A DNA stretch of 5,437 bases from DASQGA01 sp035535315. GTDB taxonomy: Bacteria; Actinomycetota; Thermoleophilia; Gaiellales; Gaiellaceae. The stretch spans positions 1 through 5,437 of the forward strand of contig DATLQD010000068.1 of assembly GCA_035535315.1 (NCBI GenBank), in the 5' to 3' direction. The translations under genes were made by a program, and so were the position numbers. The notes under the pieces are model-generated. The model was given only the letters and a program-made list of their open reading frames with translations, was not told the origin of the DNA and searched no databases. Positions 1-5,437 of the stretch are shown here, one piece after another (position 1 is the first letter of the stretch; each line of letters begins with the position of its first letter).

Positions 1-1170
1 ATCTGCGCTTGCGGACAGAGCCTCCGTGAACGCTGCTCGCGGGATCCCTCCTCTGGCCTCAATCAGCTTGCCCAGCTCCTCGGCATTCACCGCCGCCGGA
101 TCGACTCCCGCTCCCACCAGCTGGTTCATGAGCACGTTCGCGACGCTGCGGCGGTCGCCCGGAACCCGCGTGTAGAGCTCGTCGCGGCCGTTGGTGACCA
201 GCCCCTCGGCCAGATCGAAGCCGACCTCGGCCTCGAGCCTGCGGATGCGCACGCCGGGGGCCTCGGGAAGCTCGGCGCGTAGGCGCTCGATCATCTCCTC
301 CGGCGGCTCGACGGCCACCAGGTCGGGTTCCGGAAAGTACCGATAGTCGTCCGCCTCCTCCTTGGAGCGGAGCGCCGAGACCGAGCCGCTCGCCGGGTCG
401 AAGTGGAGCGTCTCCTGAACGACTTCCTCGCCCGTCTCGTAGAGCCCGATCTGCCGTGCCACCTCGGCCTCGATCCCGTCGGCGACGAACTTGAACGAGT
501 TGATGTTCTTGAGCTCGGTCTTCGTCCGGAAGCTGGTCTCACCCACCTCCCGGACCGAGACGTTCGCGTCGCAGCGGAGCGAGCCCTTCTCCATCTCCGC
601 GTCCGAGATCCCAAGCTCGACGACCGTCTGCCGGAGGAGCTGGAGGTAACGGCGCGCCTCCTCGGGCGAGCGGATGTCCGGCTCGGAGACGATCTCGACG
701 AGCGGCGTCCCGCCCCGGTTGTAGTCGACCCACGACTCGGTCGAGCCCGAGATGCGACCGCCGCGGCCCCCACGATGCTCGCTCTTGGCCGCGTCCTCCT
801 CGAGGTGCGCGCGGACGATCCCGATCTCGCGATCGCCGTCCGGCCCGGGAACGGTGAAACGCCCACCCGAGCAGAGGGGCACGTCGTACTGGGAGATCTG
901 GTACCCCTTGGGCAAGTCGGGATACCAGTAGTGCTTGCGGTGGAAAAGGGCGCGCGTCGCGATCTCGCACCCGAGGGCGAGGCCGAGTTTCACCGTCGAC
1001 TCGATCGCCTGGGCATTTGGGACGGGGAGCGCCCCGGGGTGCGCCAGGCAGACAGGACAGGTGCGGGTGTTCCTTGCCTCGCCCCAGACGTTCTCGCAGC
1101 GGCAGAACATCTTCGTCCGCGTCTTCAGCTGGACGTGGATCTCGAGCCCGACGACCGCCTCCCAGCTCAT
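1..1170 (-). CDS. gatB: Aspartyl/glutamyl-tRNA(Asn/Gln) amidotransferase subunit B, 3' end missing
   Basis: GatB is the tRNA-binding kinase/transamidase subunit of GatCAB. It phosphorylates mischarged Glu-tRNAGln or Asp-tRNAAsn with ATP and amidates it with ammonia channelled from GatA, in the cytoplasm. The frame has 390 codons without a stop and runs off the window; the family is usually about 475-500 residues, so the helical tail and C-terminal YqeY-like tRNA-binding domain lie outside. Seen in order: VVGLEIHVQL at 6-15, whose E10 and H12 match the metal/active-site residues of known GatB; four cysteines C23, C25, C38, C41 forming a zinc-knuckle pattern; KGYQISQYD at 88-96; HLEEDAAK at 122-129; DYNRGGTPLVEIVSEPD at 149-165; SLRCDANVSVR at 197-207; DDYRYFPEPDL at 274-284. 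The ATG overlaps the stop of the preceding unknown gene as ATGA, and AGGAG lies 8 nt upstream. Identification is certain; the end is not visible. Confidence 0.97.
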   Translation of the reverse strand, partial: MSWEAVVGLEIHVQLKTRTKMFCRCENVWGEARNTRTCPVCLAHPGALPVPNAQAIESTVKLGLALGCEIATRALFHRKHYWYPDLPKGYQISQYDVPLCSGGRFTVPGPDGDREIGIVRAHLEEDAAKSEHRGGRGGRISGSTESWVDYNRGGTPLVEIVSEPDIRSPEEARRYLQLLRQTVVELGISDAEMEKGSLRCDANVSVREVGETSFRTKTELKNINSFKFVADGIEAEVARQIGLYETGEEVVQETLHFDPASGSVSALRSKEEADDYRYFPEPDLVAVEPPEEMIERLRAELPEAPGVRIRRLEAEVGFDLAEGLVTNGRDELYTRVPGDRRSVANVLMNQLVGAGVDPAAVNAEELGKLIEARGGIPRAAFTEALSASAD

Positions 1171-1583
1171 CGCGCGTGCTCCTCGAAGGCGGCATGGTCG
1201 CCGGCGAGCACGTGCGCGTGGCGGCGAAGCGTCTCGGCGGCCACAGAGAGGGTCCGGTCGAGCTCGGCGGCGGTGAACGCCTCGCCGAACATGCGGCGGG
1301 CGACGCGAAGCGACGGCTCGAGCTCGTCGAGCGGGAGCCAGTGCGAGGGTGCATAGGCGAAGAGGGGCGGCAGCCTTCCGTCCACGAGGCGGACGAGCCA
1401 GACGCAGATGTGGTCGTCGCGCGGCTCGAGCTCGACCCGTACGGCGGTCTCGCCGCCCGTGTAGAGGATTGCCGCGCCGTCGCCGACGACCTCGCGGCGG
1501 AAGCCGTGCTCCTCTTCGAGGAAGCAGAGCCGCTCGGTGCTCGCGGGGACGAAGGCCGCGCCGGGATCGACGAACGTCCTCAT
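1167..1583 (-). CDS. Unknown 138-residue protein embedded between gatA and gatB
   Basis: I do not recognise this protein. It is soluble-looking, with no signal peptide or membrane segment. Residues 15-29 look like a helix ending in EEEHGF. Residues 30-70 look like a run of beta strands (AAILYTGG, AVRVELEP, HICVWLVRLVDG). The rest, from about 85, is mainly helical and ends in a charged helix rich in Arg, His, Glu and Ala. The helix-plus-strands front resembles in outline small uncharacterised actinobacterial proteins, but I can name no family. It is a real gene by context: its ATG overlaps the gatA stop (ATGA at 1583-1580), its TGA overlaps the gatB start (ATGA at 1170-1167), GGAG lies 8 nt before its ATG, and codon use matches its neighbours. 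Translational coupling on both sides suggests production alongside GatA and GatB, so a role with the amidotransferase or in aminoacyl-tRNA quality is possible. That is inference only. Confidence 0.88.
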   Translation of the reverse strand: MRTFVDPGAAFVPASTERLCFLEEEHGFRREVVGDGAAILYTGGETAVRVELEPRDDHICVWLVRLVDGRLPPLFAYAPSHWLPLDELEPSLRVARRMFGEAFTAAELDRTLSVAAETLRRHAHVLAGDHAAFEEHAR

Positions 1584-2998
1584 CGCAGGCGCTCCGGCAC
1601 GTAGTCGAAATCGAGTACCCGCTCTAGCACGTGCCCGGTGCGGAAGAGCGTGTTCTCCGAGAACTGTGGCCCGATCAGCTGGAGGCCGACCGGGAGTCCC
1701 TGCGAGAGGCCGCAGGGGATCGAGAGGCCCGGCAGGCCGGCCATGTTCGGAGGAATCGTGAGGACATCCGAGAGGTACATGGCGAGCGGGTTCTCGGCTT
1801 TCTCTCCGATCCGGAAGGCAACCGTCGGCGACGTCGGGCTGAGCAGGATGTCGAAGTCCCCGAAGGCCGCTTCGAACTCGCGGCCGATCACCGTTCGCAC
1901 CTTCTGGGCCTGGCCGTAGTAAGCCTCGTGGTAGCCGGCCGAGAGCGCGTAGGTGCCGAGCATGATGCGCCTCTTTGTCTCGGCCCCGAATCCCTCCCAG
2001 CGGGTGTGCTCGTAGAGCTCGGTGAGGCCCCCGCCGTTCACCTCGGCGCGGTAGCCGAAACGGACGCCGTCGTAGCGGGCCAGGTTCGAGCTGGCCTCGG
2101 CGGGTGCGACCAGGTAATAGCAGGCGAGCCCGTACTCGACGGAGCGCGGGAGGCGGGTCTCGCCCACCTCGGCGCCGAGCTCCTCGGCGAGCTCGATCGT
2201 CCGGTCGACTGCTTCTTTGACTCCCGGCTCGATGCCCTCGACATCGTTCAGCTCGCGCGGGATGCCGATCCGGAGGCCCCGGAGATCCTCCTCCACCGGG
2301 ATCCGGACGGGCTCGGGCAGGTCCACAGTGGTCGAGTCGCAGGGATCCCGGCCGGCGATGATCTCGTAGAGGCGCGCGTTGTCGCGCACGGTCTTCGTGA
2401 GCGGGCCGACCTGGTCAAGGCTCGAAGCAAAGGCGACGATCCCGTACCGGGAAACTGTCCCGTACGTGGGACGCAAGCCGACTAGGCCGCAGAGCGAGGC
2501 GGGCTGTTTGATGGACCCGCCGGTGTCGGAGCCGAGCGCCCAGGGCGCGAGCCCGCCGGCGACGGCTGCGGCGGAGCCGCCGGAGGAACCGCCGGGCACG
2601 CGCTCGGGGTCCCAGGGATTCCGGGTGGGCCCGTAGGCCGAGTTCTCGGTGGACGAGCCCATCGCGAACTCGTCCATGTTGGTCTTGCCCACGATCGGGA
2701 GGCCGGCCTCCTTGCAGCGCGACGCGACGGTCGAGTCGAAGACGGGGATGTAGCCCTCCAGGATCTTCGAGCCGGCAGTGGTCGGGATTCCCTTCGTCGT
2801 GATGACGTCCTTGTGTGCAATCGGGACGCCTGTCCCGGTCTCGCCGACGACGTGGAGGAAGGCGTGGAGCTCTCCGTCGCGCTCGTCGATCGCGCCGCGG
2901 TAGGCGGCGGAGATCTCCCCGCCGGAGACCTCCTTGCGCTCGAGAAGGCCGGACACGTCCTCCGCGGTCAGCCTCAGGGTGTCAATCAGTGGGACCAC
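1580..2998 (-). CDS. gatA: Aspartyl/glutamyl-tRNA(Asn/Gln) amidotransferase subunit A (glutaminase)
   Basis: GatA is the amidase-signature subunit of GatCAB. It hydrolyses glutamine and passes ammonia to the GatB active site. With the GTG at 2998 as start it is 472 residues, close to the usual 480-490. The Ser-cisSer-Lys triad is intact: K63 in AHKD, S138 in GGSSGGSAAA (136-145) and S162 in GSDTGGSIKQP (156-166), with the same spacing as in Staphylococcus aureus GatA (75 and 24). Other family blocks are SSLDQVGP at 192-199, RRIMLG at about 343-348, LSPTSPT at 386-392 and NMAGLPGLSIPCG near the end. The frame stays open upstream to an ATG at 3121, but those 41 extra residues overlap gatC, have no counterpart in GatA and look like random G+C-rich coding. 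The GTG has GGTGG 6 nt upstream. A CTG at 2989 is a less likely alternative. The stop overlaps the next gene as ATGA. Confidence 0.97.
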   Translation of the reverse strand: MVPLIDTLRLTAEDVSGLLERKEVSGGEISAAYRGAIDERDGELHAFLHVVGETGTGVPIAHKDVITTKGIPTTAGSKILEGYIPVFDSTVASRCKEAGLPIVGKTNMDEFAMGSSTENSAYGPTRNPWDPERVPGGSSGGSAAAVAGGLAPWALGSDTGGSIKQPASLCGLVGLRPTYGTVSRYGIVAFASSLDQVGPLTKTVRDNARLYEIIAGRDPCDSTTVDLPEPVRIPVEEDLRGLRIGIPRELNDVEGIEPGVKEAVDRTIELAEELGAEVGETRLPRSVEYGLACYYLVAPAEASSNLARYDGVRFGYRAEVNGGGLTELYEHTRWEGFGAETKRRIMLGTYALSAGYHEAYYGQAQKVRTVIGREFEAAFGDFDILLSPTSPTVAFRIGEKAENPLAMYLSDVLTIPPNMAGLPGLSIPCGLSQGLPVGLQLIGPQFSENTLFRTGHVLERVLDFDYVPERLR

Positions 2999-3075
2999 CC
3001 CGGACCACCACCCGCTATGAGCGTAACGAGGAAAGTCGCACGGATGGTGCGCACGATGTGTCGGAAGCGTGTCAT
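2986..3075 (-). CDS. Possible 29-codon leader/bridge ORF between gatC and gatA
   Basis: The gatC stop is embedded in ATGA (3075-3072), and this ATG opens a 29-codon frame that fills the gatC-gatA gap and ends at TGA 2988-2986, 13 nt inside the chosen gatA start. The peptide has a basic front (MTRFRHIVRTIR), a short hydrophobic stretch (ATFLVTLIAGGG) and a PGWSH tail. It could keep ribosomes moving from gatC to gatA by termination and re-initiation. No homologue is recognised, there is no clear Shine-Dalgarno site, and open frames of this size are common by chance at this G+C content. It may therefore be plain spacer. Confidence 0.2.
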   Translation of the reverse strand: MTRFRHIVRTIRATFLVTLIAGGGPGWSH

Positions 3076-3356
3076 CCGACCGCGGGCACGCGGAAGGCAC
3101 CTTCCGCCGTGTCGGGCGCATTCTTCAGCGCATCTTCGGCTGAGAGCGAGGGACGAGGCTCGTCTTCGGCCCACACGTTCACGAGATCAAGCGGATGGGA
3201 CGTTGGTGGGACGTCGGCCAGGTCGAGCTCGGCCACCTTGCCGACCGCATCCAGGATCGCCTCGAGCTCACCGCGCAGCCGGTCGATCTCCCCCTCCGGA
3301 ATCTCCAGCCGCGCTAGCCGGGCGACGTGGAGAACTTCTTCTCGTGTAATGGTCAT
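3072..3356 (-). CDS. gatC: Aspartyl/glutamyl-tRNA(Asn/Gln) amidotransferase subunit C
   Basis: GatC is the small subunit that wraps round the GatA-GatB interface and stabilises the amidotransferase complex. The 94-residue product is full length for the family (about 95-100). It shows the typical plan: a helical N-terminal half starting MTITREEVLHVARLARLEI, a second helix (about 22-42, GEIDRLRGELEAILDAVGKV), then the extended conserved stretch DVPPTSHPLDLVNVWAEDEP at about 48-67 and a tail with LKNAPDTAEGAFRVP, the characteristic GatC ending. The ATG at 3356 has AGAGG 4 nt upstream. It is the first gene of the gat operon, lying 112 nt after the csp stop and beyond a strong hairpin, so a promoter for the operon is expected in 3357-3421, though no convincing -35/-10 pair is visible. 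gatA begins 73 nt downstream. Confidence 0.96.
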   Translation of the reverse strand: MTITREEVLHVARLARLEIPEGEIDRLRGELEAILDAVGKVAELDLADVPPTSHPLDLVNVWAEDEPRPSLSAEDALKNAPDTAEGAFRVPAVG

Positions 3357-3421
3357 CGAACCTCTAGTTGGCTGGTCGGGAAATTGCCGTGTTGTTGTCG
3401 GTCAACCATCAGGTTAAAGGT

Positions 3422-3447
3422 GACGGGCCCCTTGTCGGGGGCCCGTC
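3422..3447 (-). terminator. Perfect 10-bp stem-loop after the cold-shock gene
   Basis: GACGGGCCCC (3422-3431) and GGGGCCCGTC (3438-3447) are perfect inverted repeats around a 6-nt loop. The hairpin starts 21 nt past the csp stop and lies ahead of gatC. On the minus strand it is followed by ACCTTTAACC, so the U-tract is short and broken, as is common in high-G+C genomes. It most likely separates csp transcription from the gat operon; it could instead stabilise the csp mRNA 3' end. Confidence 0.72.
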
Positions 3448-3468
3448 GAAACGTGGATTCTCTCTCCG

Positions 3469-3669
3469 TTAAACGAGCTGAACGTTGGCCGCCTGCAGGC
3501 CTTTCTGACCCTCTACGACCTCGAACTCGACCTTCTGGCCCTCGGCGAGCGACTTGTAGCCGTCCCCCTGGATCGCAGAAAAGTGAACGAACACGTCCTC
3601 TCCGCCCTCGCGGGCGATGAAGCCGTATCCCTTCTCGTTCGAGAACCACTTGACGGTGCCTTCTGCCAA
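3469..3669 (-). CDS. Cold-shock domain protein (CspA family)
   Basis: This is a small single-stranded nucleic-acid-binding protein that acts as an RNA chaperone, relieving RNA structure in the cytoplasm. Its 66 residues are one complete cold-shock domain (family 65-70). The two RNA-binding motifs are intact: KGYGFI at 13-18 (RNP1) and VFVHF at 26-30 (RNP2), preceded by the usual GTVKWF at 4-9. A typical tail follows (GQKVEFEVVEGQKGLQAANV). The start codon is TTG at 3669, chosen because AAGGAGG (3682-3676) lies 6 nt upstream and the product then begins MAEGTVKWF like other family members. It sits alone between two hairpins, so it is probably monocistronic, or shares the folD transcript with partial termination. 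Whether it is cold-induced or constitutive cannot be read from the sequence, since actinobacterial genomes carry both kinds. The exact paralogue name is left open. Confidence 0.97.
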   Translation of the reverse strand: MAEGTVKWFSNEKGYGFIAREGGEDVFVHFSAIQGDGYKSLAEGQKVEFEVVEGQKGLQAANVQLV

Positions 3670-3675
3670 GTCCTT

Positions 3676-3682
3676 CCTCCTT
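3676..3682 (-). promoter_or_regulatory. Strong Shine-Dalgarno site that fixes the csp TTG start
   Basis: AAGGAGG on the minus strand is a perfect core Shine-Dalgarno site 6 nt before the TTG at 3669. It is the best ribosome binding site in the window. It supports the non-ATG start and suggests high expression of the cold-shock protein. Confidence 0.85.
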
Positions 3683-3729
3683 CAAAAACGAACGACGACC
3701 CGGCAGAGAGCCGTCGCAAAGGGCTGAAA

Positions 3730-3748
3730 CGCCGTGACGCTCACGGCG
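3730..3748 (-). terminator. Short hairpin just after folD
   Basis: CGCCGTGA and TCACGGCG form a perfect 8-bp stem with a 3-nt loop, beginning 9 nt past the folD stop. On the minus strand it is followed by TTTCAGCCCTTTG, with only a short T run. It is probably a weak intrinsic terminator or a 3'-end stabilising hairpin for folD. Read-through into csp is possible, and any csp promoter must lie close to or inside this region. Confidence 0.5.
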
Positions 3749-3757
3749 CGTCGCAGA

Positions 3758-4621
3758 TTAGCGCTCTACGAGCGGGTAGGCAAGAGCTTGCGCCTGGTAA
3801 CGGGCAGCGCGAACGGTGTTCCGGAGCAGCATCGCGATCGTCATCGGGCCGACGCCGCCCGGAACGGGCGTCAGGTGTCCAGCCACCTCGGCAACGTCCG
3901 GTGCCACGTCGCCTACCACCTTGCCGTCGACGCGGTTGATGCCGACGTCGATCACGGTCGCGCCCGGCTTCACCATCTCGGCGGTGACCGTCGCCGGCCG
4001 CCCCACCGCCGCAACAACGACGTCGGCGGCCCGCGCGCGCTCGGCGAGGTTCGTCGTCCGGCTGTGCGTGATCGTCACGGTGGCGTGCTCAGCCAGAAGG
4101 AGGAGCGAGATCGGCTTTCCGACGATGTTTGAGCGGCCGATCACGACCGCGTCCGCGCCCTGGAGCTCGATCTCATACTCGCGCAGGAGCTCGAGAATCC
4201 CCGCGGGCGTCGCGGGTGGCAGCGTCGGTCGGCCGAGCAGGAGGAAGCCCGCGTTGATCGGGTGGAAACCATCCACGTCCTTGACCGGGTCAATCGACCT
4301 GATCACCAGGTCCTCGTCGATCTGGGGCGGCAGCGGCAACTGTACGAGAATGCCGGTGACGCGCTCGTCCGCGTTCAGCTCCGCGATGAGTCCGAGCAAC
4401 TCTTCTTGGGAGATGCCGGCCGGAGGCCCATGGTGGAAGGCCTCGATACCAGCCTCGACGCAGGCTTTCTCCTTGTTGGAGACGTAGATGGCCGATGCCG
4501 GGTCCTCGCCGACGAGTACGGTCGCGAGTCCGACCGGTCGGTCGAGCTCTGCCACCTCTCGAGCCACGTCGGCGCGCACGCGGGCAGCGAGAGCCTTGCC
4601 GTCCATGAGAGTCGCCGCCAT
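3758..4621 (-). CDS. folD: Bifunctional 5,10-methylenetetrahydrofolate dehydrogenase / methenyltetrahydrofolate cyclohydrolase
   Basis: FolD interconverts 5,10-methylene-, 5,10-methenyl- and 10-formyl-tetrahydrofolate with NADP(H). It supplies one-carbon units for purines and formyl-methionine in the cytoplasm. The 287-residue product is full length. Catalytic residues line up with E. coli FolD at a constant offset of 4: Y46 and K50 in YVSNKEKAC, Q94 in VQLPLP, D117 in KDVDGFHPIN. The Rossmann half shows GRSNIVGKP at 162-170, and the C-terminal signature PGGVGPMTI is at 254-262. One departure is PATPAG at 136-141, where most FolD proteins have PCTPxG. The ATG start gives MAATLMDGK, matching the usual N-terminus, but there is no Shine-Dalgarno site before it; an ATG at 4606 is a poorer alternative. 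It follows the permease stop by 33 nt, though the functions are unrelated. Confidence 0.97.
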   Translation of the reverse strand: MAATLMDGKALAARVRADVAREVAELDRPVGLATVLVGEDPASAIYVSNKEKACVEAGIEAFHHGPPAGISQEELLGLIAELNADERVTGILVQLPLPPQIDEDLVIRSIDPVKDVDGFHPINAGFLLLGRPTLPPATPAGILELLREYEIELQGADAVVIGRSNIVGKPISLLLLAEHATVTITHSRTTNLAERARAADVVVAAVGRPATVTAEMVKPGATVIDVGINRVDGKVVGDVAPDVAEVAGHLTPVPGGVGPMTIAMLLRNTVRAARYQAQALAYPLVER

Positions 4622-4654
4622 TGGGTCGCCAAGGCTAACCGAGCGGCCGGGGGT

Positions 4655-5437
4655 CTAGGCGTCGCGCGTGGCCGTCCTCCAGGCACCCACCACGAGCGGC
4701 ACGAGAAGCCAGCCGACGAGAACCGCGCCGGCTGCCCCAACCGACATCGTGAGCTCGGAACCGTGGAGGTCCGCGAAGGGACCCGGTGACAGGCGGTCGA
4801 ACGCGGCGTTCGGCAAGAACTCCCGGACCATTCCCAGCTTGGAGAAGGCCAGGAGGAGGGGTGCGACCACGAGCTGCCACGCGAGAACGACACCGATCGT
4901 GATGCTGCGCGACCCCACCAGGGAAGCAACTCCGAGGGCGAGCACGAACTGGAGCGTGAATGCGAGCAGCACCCAGAGCCCTGCCTTGACGAGGAGAGAC
5001 GGTGAAGGCGCCTGGAGGTTCCCGGCGAGGAGAACGCAGGCGATCGCCGAGCCCGCGAAGGAGATGGCGGCGAGCGGGAGCAGGAGCGCCAGGCCGCCCG
5101 GCAATCTGACCAGAAAGAGCTGGATCCGAGAACGCCCAGTCACGACGAGCTCACGGAAGACACCGGCGTTCAGGTCGCCGGCGCCCGCAGTGGCGCCGAT
5201 CATGATCGCGGCGACGAGCCCGAGCGTCAGGAGGACATCGATGCCGCCACTGAGGTTGTCGACCCCGCCCGCCGGGTCGTACTTGGCCGGATCGACCGCG
5301 TGGAGCGCGGCGAGGACCGTGTACGCAACCAGCTGCGGGCCGATCACGAGGGCGATCGACGACCAGAGGAGTCCCCGGCGTTTCCGCAGCTTCAGGATCT
5401 CGGCCGAGATCAGCCTCGACCAGGTACGCGGCCGCCG
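4655..5437 (-). CDS. ABC-2 type transporter permease, 5' end outside the window
   Basis: This is a membrane subunit of an ABC exporter of the ABC-2 class; the substrate is unknown. The frame is open from the window edge, giving 260 visible residues. No usable start precedes the GTG at 5347, so the true start lies beyond 5437. Translating upstream of that GTG reveals SRLISAEILKLRKRRGLLW, the basic cytoplasmic N-terminus typical of ABC-2 permeases, so the beginning is nearly complete. Six hydrophobic segments are visible at about 23-47, 67-88, 112-138, 150-175, 178-199 and 231-253, as expected for the family. The loop after the second segment reads DLNAGVFRELVVTGRSR, resembling the coupling-region motif of ABC-2 permeases. 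The partner ATPase is not here and is probably encoded upstream, past 5437. The protein ends in TATRDA and a TAG stop. Confidence 0.9.
   Translation of the reverse strand, partial: RRPRTWSRLISAEILKLRKRRGLLWSSIALVIGPQLVAYTVLAALHAVDPAKYDPAGGVDNLSGGIDVLLTLGLVAAIMIGATAGAGDLNAGVFRELVVTGRSRIQLFLVRLPGGLALLLPLAAISFAGSAIACVLLAGNLQAPSPSLLVKAGLWVLLAFTLQFVLALGVASLVGSRSITIGVVLAWQLVVAPLLLAFSKLGMVREFLPNAAFDRLSPGPFADLHGSELTMSVGAAGAVLVGWLLVPLVVGAWRTATRDA

Noticed and set aside
690..780. Gly/Arg-rich stretch in GatB (HRGGRGGRISGSTES) as a possible insertion
   Set aside because: As I recall, GatB proteins of actinobacterial type carry a loop of similar length between the EED motif and the DYNR motif, so it fits normal family variation.
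539..1354. Minus-strand open frame of 271 codons overlapping gatB and the unknown gene
   Set aside because: It is an off-frame shadow rich in Arg, Pro and Ser; the frame starting at 1170 gives clear GatB.
403..1356. Long plus-strand open frame (317 codons) over gatB and the unknown gene
   Set aside because: It lies antisense to well-identified coding sequence, has low-complexity Arg/Glu/Leu-rich content without motifs, and such frames are expected at high G+C.
1631..2485. Plus-strand open frame of 284 codons antisense to gatA
   Set aside because: It mirrors the gatA codon pattern and has no recognisable domain; the gatA reading is certain from the intact catalytic triad.
2560..2605. Repetitive-looking GCC/GGC run in gatA
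   Set aside because: It encodes the Gly/Ser/Ala-rich GGSSGGSAAA amidase signature, so the repetition reflects protein sequence rather than a DNA repeat.
3377..3405. Possible gatC promoter with TTGACC (3405-3400) as -35
   Set aside because: No -10 resembling TAnnnT lies 16-18 nt downstream (the bases there read TTCCCG), so I cannot support a promoter at this spot although one is expected nearby.

Overview
The window is about two-thirds G+C by eye. All of its genes lie on the minus strand, so transcription runs from high to low coordinates. The G/C-biased third codon positions, the long spurious antisense frames, the GTG and TTG starts, and a GatB of the type with an actinobacterial-style loop between the metal-binding motif and the DYNR motif suggest a high-G+C Gram-positive bacterium. 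A deep-branching actinomycetote (for example a Thermoleophilia-like lineage) is my guess, but the sequence alone does not prove it.

In transcription order the layout is as follows. (1) 5437-4655 is the 3' part of an ABC-2 type transporter permease, open at the window edge; its ATPase partner is not in the window. (2) 4621-3758 is folD, the bifunctional methylene-tetrahydrofolate dehydrogenase/cyclohydrolase, starting 33 nt after the permease stop and followed by a short hairpin. (3) 3669-3469 is a 66-residue cold-shock protein with a TTG start behind a strong Shine-Dalgarno site, followed by a perfect 10-bp stem-loop. (4) 3356 to the window edge is the tRNA amidotransferase operon: gatC, gatA, a 138-residue protein I do not recognise, then gatB, which is cut after 390 codons by the window start.

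GatCAB lets bacteria without GlnRS and/or AsnRS make Gln-tRNAGln and Asn-tRNAAsn by amidating mischarged Glu-tRNAGln and Asp-tRNAAsn. GatA is the glutaminase, GatB the kinase/transamidase that binds tRNA, and GatC the small clamp between them. All catalytic signatures expected in the visible parts are present. The unusual part is the unknown gene between gatA and gatB, joined to both by 4-base ATGA stop/start overlaps, so it should be translated in step with the two large subunits. A second ATGA overlap at the gatC stop opens a 29-codon frame that runs over the gatA start; this is weaker and may be chance.

No stretch over 300 bases lacks a gene. The two main gaps, 3357-3468 and 3670-3757, hold the two hairpins and, presumably, promoters for gatC and csp that I could not pin down. 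I see no mobile elements, CRISPR, tRNA or rRNA genes. Most of the window is ordinary housekeeping sequence; the embedded operon gene is the item most worth following up.
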